Shown here one piece after another: positions 6,871 through 9,430 of a DNA stretch of 9,430 nucleotides (its first letter is position 1; each line of letters opens with the position of its first letter). A program made the position numbers and the translations under genes. The DNA is taken from the NCBI GenBank assembly GCA_035546355.1, contig DATKEH010000041.1:1-9430 (forward strand), given 5' to 3'. Below the pieces are notes generated by a model, which worked only from the letters and a program-made list of their open reading frames with translations, ran no database searches and was not told the DNA's origin. This DNA is from DATKEH01 sp035546355 (GTDB lineage Bacteria; Acidobacteriota; Thermoanaerobaculia; Multivoradales; JAIOJS01).

Positions 6871-6877
6871 GGCTCGG

Positions 6878-6882
6878 CTCCT
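6878..6882 (-). promoter_or_regulatory. Shine-Dalgarno fixing the vWA2 start at 6870
   Basis: The minus strand reads AGGAG, then seven bases, then the ATG at 6870. The frame stays open upstream to 7146, but that part runs antiparallel-free inside the DUF3179 coding region in another frame, is Arg/Ser/Thr-rich and would mask the signal peptide. No ATG or GTG lies in frame in the 70-bp intergenic part. Confidence 0.65.
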
Positions 6883-6940
6883 GCGCGTAGAGACGGGAAC
6901 GGACGCACTCAGTGTACATCCCATTTTCGCCGGCCCCGGT

Positions 6941-8332
6941 TCAACGCTCCGCGGGCCTCCACACGTCGGTGTCGGGGTGGAAGGCGTACCAGCCGAACCA
7001 GAAGGTGACCACCCCAGGCAGCCGCCGCAGCTCGCCGCCGTCGGCCGGCCCCACCAGCGCGCGCTCGGTGAGCCGCCAGCTCTCTCCGCGGTCGTCGAGC
7101 AGCTCCCCCGGCGCCGCGCCGAGGCGGAAGGTGCGGTCCGCGGCATCGTAGGCGCGCACCCCGCCGGCGGGGTCGGCGAGCAGCACCAGCCGCTGCCCTC
7201 CCAGGCGATCGTGCAGGGGGGTCCGACCGCGCAGCGCCGCCAGCGGGTAGGCGCGGGCCGCGCCGCCGAGGCGCAGCGCGTACACCTCCTCCTTCGCAGC
7301 GAGGCGGTCGTCGCGCAGCCAGACCGGGAACTCCACCCCGGCGCGGGCGCGATCGGCGGCGCCGGGCCGGTAGTCGAACCGCGCGCCGAACCCGGTGGCG
7401 AGCGACAGCACCGTGGTCTCGGGGTGCTCGCGCCGCCACTCGCCCCAGGTAGTGAGCGTCAGCGGCAGCATGACGAGGGGCGCCGGCGCCGCCGCCAGCG
7501 GCCCGAGGACCGGCTCGCCGCCGAGGTTGCTCCACAGGGTGAGCGTGGCGGCGTCCACCATCAGCTTGTTGCTGCGGTAGAGCAGACCCGAGGTGGTGAA
7601 GCGGTGCACGGCGCCGTCCGCGGCGCGGCGGCTGAACAGCACGGCCGAGCCGCACAGCGTGCAGTAGGACAGCACCACCGGCTCGCCGCCGAGGGTGTCC
7701 TCGACCATCTCGTGCCAGGAGACGATGCGGCGGGGGTAGGCGCGCGCCACGCCGCCGACCGCCGCGCCGAACACCAGCTCGTCTTCGGCGAGGTAGGCGG
7801 CGGCGGCGGCGGCGACCGCCGGCGGGTCGACCAGCGCCGGGATGCCGCCCAGGGGGACGCCGCCGGAGACGATCTCCTCGCGCCGGATCCGCGCCGGCGC
7901 CTCCGGCGCCAGCACGCGGCGATAGCGGGGATCGATGCGGGCGAACAGCTCCGCCTTCCAGGCGGCGTAGCCGGGGAGCGGCACGACGTCCTGGCGCGAC
8001 CCCACCCACTCCACCCAGTCGGCATAGCGCCGGCCGGGCCGCGCGCCGGTGAGCCCCTCGAGGGCGGTGAAGAGCTCCTCCCGCCGCTCGCGCGGGGTGA
8101 AGAACAGCGCGTCGACCAGCGACGGCGCCAGCCCGATCGCGCCGCGGGCGACCACCTGGCGCGCCGCCTGACGCCGGTCGCGCCGCGACTCCCCCATCAG
8201 CCGCCGGGCCAGGGTGTGGCCCTCGTCGGTCGACGCCGGCCCGGGGGCGGCCGCCGTCAGCGCCAGCAGCGCGACCGCGGCGATCCGCGCCCGGCGGGAC
8301 CTCCCGGCGCGGCGCAGCGGCGTCCCGCTCAC
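6941..8332 (-). CDS. Exported DUF3179 family protein
   Basis: A 463-residue protein. Residues 1-34 resemble an export signal: a long Arg-rich start (RRAGRSRRAR), a hydrophobic run IAAVALLALTAAA and a small-residue cleavage zone. It is not a clear twin-arginine motif. Residues about 35-150 are an Arg/Ala-rich helical extension. The DUF3179 domain spans about 153-460: GGIPALVDP (162-170), ARAYP, SWHEMVEDTLGGEPVVLSY (H207), CTLC (C224, C227), SGLLYRSN, LWSNLGG, a second ARAYPL (359-364) and the closing FWFGWYAFHPDTDVW. These match the family throughout. The family has no established reaction; the Cys pair and conserved His suggest metal binding or redox chemistry, which is inference. The GTG start at 8332 overlaps the upstream stop codon (GTGA), so translation is probably coupled. 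A GAGGGG stretch lies immediately before it, closer than an ideal Shine-Dalgarno. Confidence 0.93.
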   Translation of the reverse strand: MSGTPLRRAGRSRRARIAAVALLALTAAAPGPASTDEGHTLARRLMGESRRDRRQAARQVVARGAIGLAPSLVDALFFTPRERREELFTALEGLTGARPGRRYADWVEWVGSRQDVVPLPGYAAWKAELFARIDPRYRRVLAPEAPARIRREEIVSGGVPLGGIPALVDPPAVAAAAAAYLAEDELVFGAAVGGVARAYPRRIVSWHEMVEDTLGGEPVVLSYCTLCGSAVLFSRRAADGAVHRFTTSGLLYRSNKLMVDAATLTLWSNLGGEPVLGPLAAAPAPLVMLPLTLTTWGEWRREHPETTVLSLATGFGARFDYRPGAADRARAGVEFPVWLRDDRLAAKEEVYALRLGGAARAYPLAALRGRTPLHDRLGGQRLVLLADPAGGVRAYDAADRTFRLGAAPGELLDDRGESWRLTERALVGPADGGELRRLPGVVTFWFGWYAFHPDTDVWRPAER

Positions 8333-9426
8333 CCCTCGTGCAGCATGCGAGCCAGGCGCAGCGCCTCTTCGTGGGTGGCGTCGAGGCGCAGGGCGCGCGA
8401 CAGGTGGTGGCGCGCCTTGCCGACGTCCCCCAGGGCGAGATAGGCCTTGACCAGCCCCAGATGCACCTCCGGGATCTCGGTGTCGCGGCGCATCGCCTCG
8501 CGCAGGTATTCGAGGGCCTTCCTCGGGTCGCCGGCGGCCAGCGCCATGTCCGCCCGGTAGACGTAGAAGAAGGGGTTGAGGGTACGGGTCTCTTCGAGGA
8601 GGTCGAGGGTGGCGAGCGCCTCCTGCCGCCGTCCCAGCATCAGCAGCGCCCGCACCTGGTTGGTGAGCAGCGCCCCGTCCCTGGGCTCCTCCTCCAGCGC
8701 GGCGGCCAGCACCTCGAGCGCCTCTCCGGCGCGGCCGAGCCGCGTCAGGGCCACCGCCAGGTTGTTCTGCGCCTTGAGGAAGCCCGGGGCGACGGCGGCC
8801 GCGGTGTCGAGCAGCGGCAGGGCGGCGGCGGCGTCGCCGGCGAGCAACCGTTCCGCCGCCAGGTTGTTGTAGTAGTGGGCGGTGGCGGTGCGGTCGTCGA
8901 TCGGGGCGAAGCTCTTGTACCCCTTCTCGGCGTAGGGCAGGAAGTCGAAGGTGCGCAACCCGCCGCCGATGTAGAGGCCGGCGACGATGTGCCCCTGGCT
9001 GACCACCATCCCCTGGCGGTAGTTCCAGCGCTGGTAGTCGTTGACCTCGACGTAGAACGGGTTGAGGCGCAGCCGCCGCGCCGTGCCGACGAAGAGGTTG
9101 ACGAACGACAGGCAGTTGCCCTGGCGGGCGCGGAAGGTCTCGCTGGCGTTGCGCGTGGGGTAGAGGGCGTAGGTCAGGCCGACCTTGCGGAAGATGAGGT
9201 CGAGCACCTGCTCCACCCGGTACTCCTCGCTCGGCGACGGCCGCAGGAGATCGTCGACGAAGGCCTCGACCTCCTCGTCGAGGGCGAACGGCACCTCGAC
9301 CGGCGCGCCGATCTCGGCGGCGAGCTGGCGCTGCAGGTGGTCGCTGGTGTCGAAGGCGGTGTACTCGCCGCAGGCCGCCGCCAGGGCGACGGCGACAGCG
9401 ACCAGGGCGAGGCAGGCGAGCCGCAC
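8329..9426 (-). CDS. Probable lipoprotein with transglutaminase-like domain and TPR repeats
   Basis: A 365-residue protein as called from GTG at 9426. Residues 1-19 look like a lipoprotein signal (MRLAC, Val/Ala core, LAAAC) with C19 as the likely lipidated cysteine. Residues about 65-175 resemble a transglutaminase-like papain fold, with a plausible triad C105 (QGNCLSF), H146 (QGHIVAG) and D161 (TFDFLP) in the expected order. Residues about 185-353 hold about five TPR units, recognisable by A-L-G-A spacing (NNLAVALTRLGRAGEAL, RADMALAAGDPRKALEYL, GLVKAYLALGDVGKARHHL). The likely site is the periplasmic face of a membrane. Such domains can act as cysteine peptidases or acyl transferases, or be scaffolds; no substrate can be named. 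The start lies four bases from the window edge, so a slightly longer N-terminus cannot be excluded. It is the first visible gene of a possible three-gene operon with DUF3179 and vWA2. Confidence 0.87.
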   Translation of the reverse strand: MRLACLALVAVAVALAAACGEYTAFDTSDHLQRQLAAEIGAPVEVPFALDEEVEAFVDDLLRPSPSEEYRVEQVLDLIFRKVGLTYALYPTRNASETFRARQGNCLSFVNLFVGTARRLRLNPFYVEVNDYQRWNYRQGMVVSQGHIVAGLYIGGGLRTFDFLPYAEKGYKSFAPIDDRTATAHYYNNLAAERLLAGDAAAALPLLDTAAAVAPGFLKAQNNLAVALTRLGRAGEALEVLAAALEEEPRDGALLTNQVRALLMLGRRQEALATLDLLEETRTLNPFFYVYRADMALAAGDPRKALEYLREAMRRDTEIPEVHLGLVKAYLALGDVGKARHHLSRALRLDATHEEALRLARMLHEG

Positions 9427-9430
9427 GACG

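Noticed and set aside
6871..6940. Terminator or separate promoter between DUF3179 and vWA2
   Set aside because: No stem with a T-tract was found. A TTGAAC and a TACACT occur on the minus strand but 22 bases apart, too far for a sigma70 promoter.
6419..8443. Plus-strand open frame of 674 codons opposite vWA2 and DUF3179
   Set aside because: It spans parts of two well-supported genes and their intergenic gap, with an Arg/Pro/Gly-rich product and no motif; an antisense artefact of high GC.

Overview
This is a G+C-rich stretch (roughly 70% by eye) of a bacterial chromosome. Two large secreted proteins carry the von Willebrand A-like domain typical of the 'VWFA-related Acidobacterial domain' family. 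They sit beside a CRTAC1-like FG-GAP/ASPIC-UnbV protein and a DUF3179 protein. I infer Acidobacteriota or a close relative; no rRNA or other taxonomic marker is present to confirm this. There are no mobile elements, CRISPR arrays or prophage genes, and no gene-free gap longer than about 110 bases.

Layout, left to right. (1) 1-439, minus strand: the N-terminal 146 codons of threonyl-tRNA synthetase (thrS), cut by the window edge. (2) 518-594 and 662-738, minus strand: two tandem valine tRNAs, anticodons CAC and GAC, both with encoded CCA. A possible promoter and a strong hairpin lie just upstream (746-803). (3) 824-2944, minus strand: a secreted vWA-like protein with an imperfect metal-binding (MIDAS) motif. 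(4) 2945-3050: a divergent promoter region with a 7-bp inverted repeat. (5) 3051-4691, plus strand: a secreted protein with exactly seven Ca-binding FG-GAP/VCBS motifs and a C-terminal ASPIC/UnbV domain. (6) 4681-6870, minus strand: a paralogue of the first vWA protein with an intact DxSxS motif; its end overlaps the end of the FG-GAP gene by 11 bp. (7) 6941-8332, minus strand: an exported DUF3179 protein. (8) 8329-9426, minus strand: a probable lipoprotein with a transglutaminase-like Cys-His-Asp domain followed by TPR repeats; its stop overlaps the DUF3179 start by 4 bp.

The window therefore has a translation-related left end (thrS, two tRNA-Val) and a cell-envelope block from 824 to the right edge. 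All five proteins in that block have an export signal. The three right-hand genes (lipoprotein, DUF3179, vWA2) read in one direction with 4-bp overlap and 70-bp spacing and may be one operon. The vWA1 and FG-GAP genes are transcribed divergently from a shared 106-bp region. A joint role in surface adhesion, complex assembly or extracellular protein handling is an inference from domain content and proximity; no catalysed reaction can be assigned from sequence alone, apart from the potential Cys-His-Asp chemistry of the lipoprotein.
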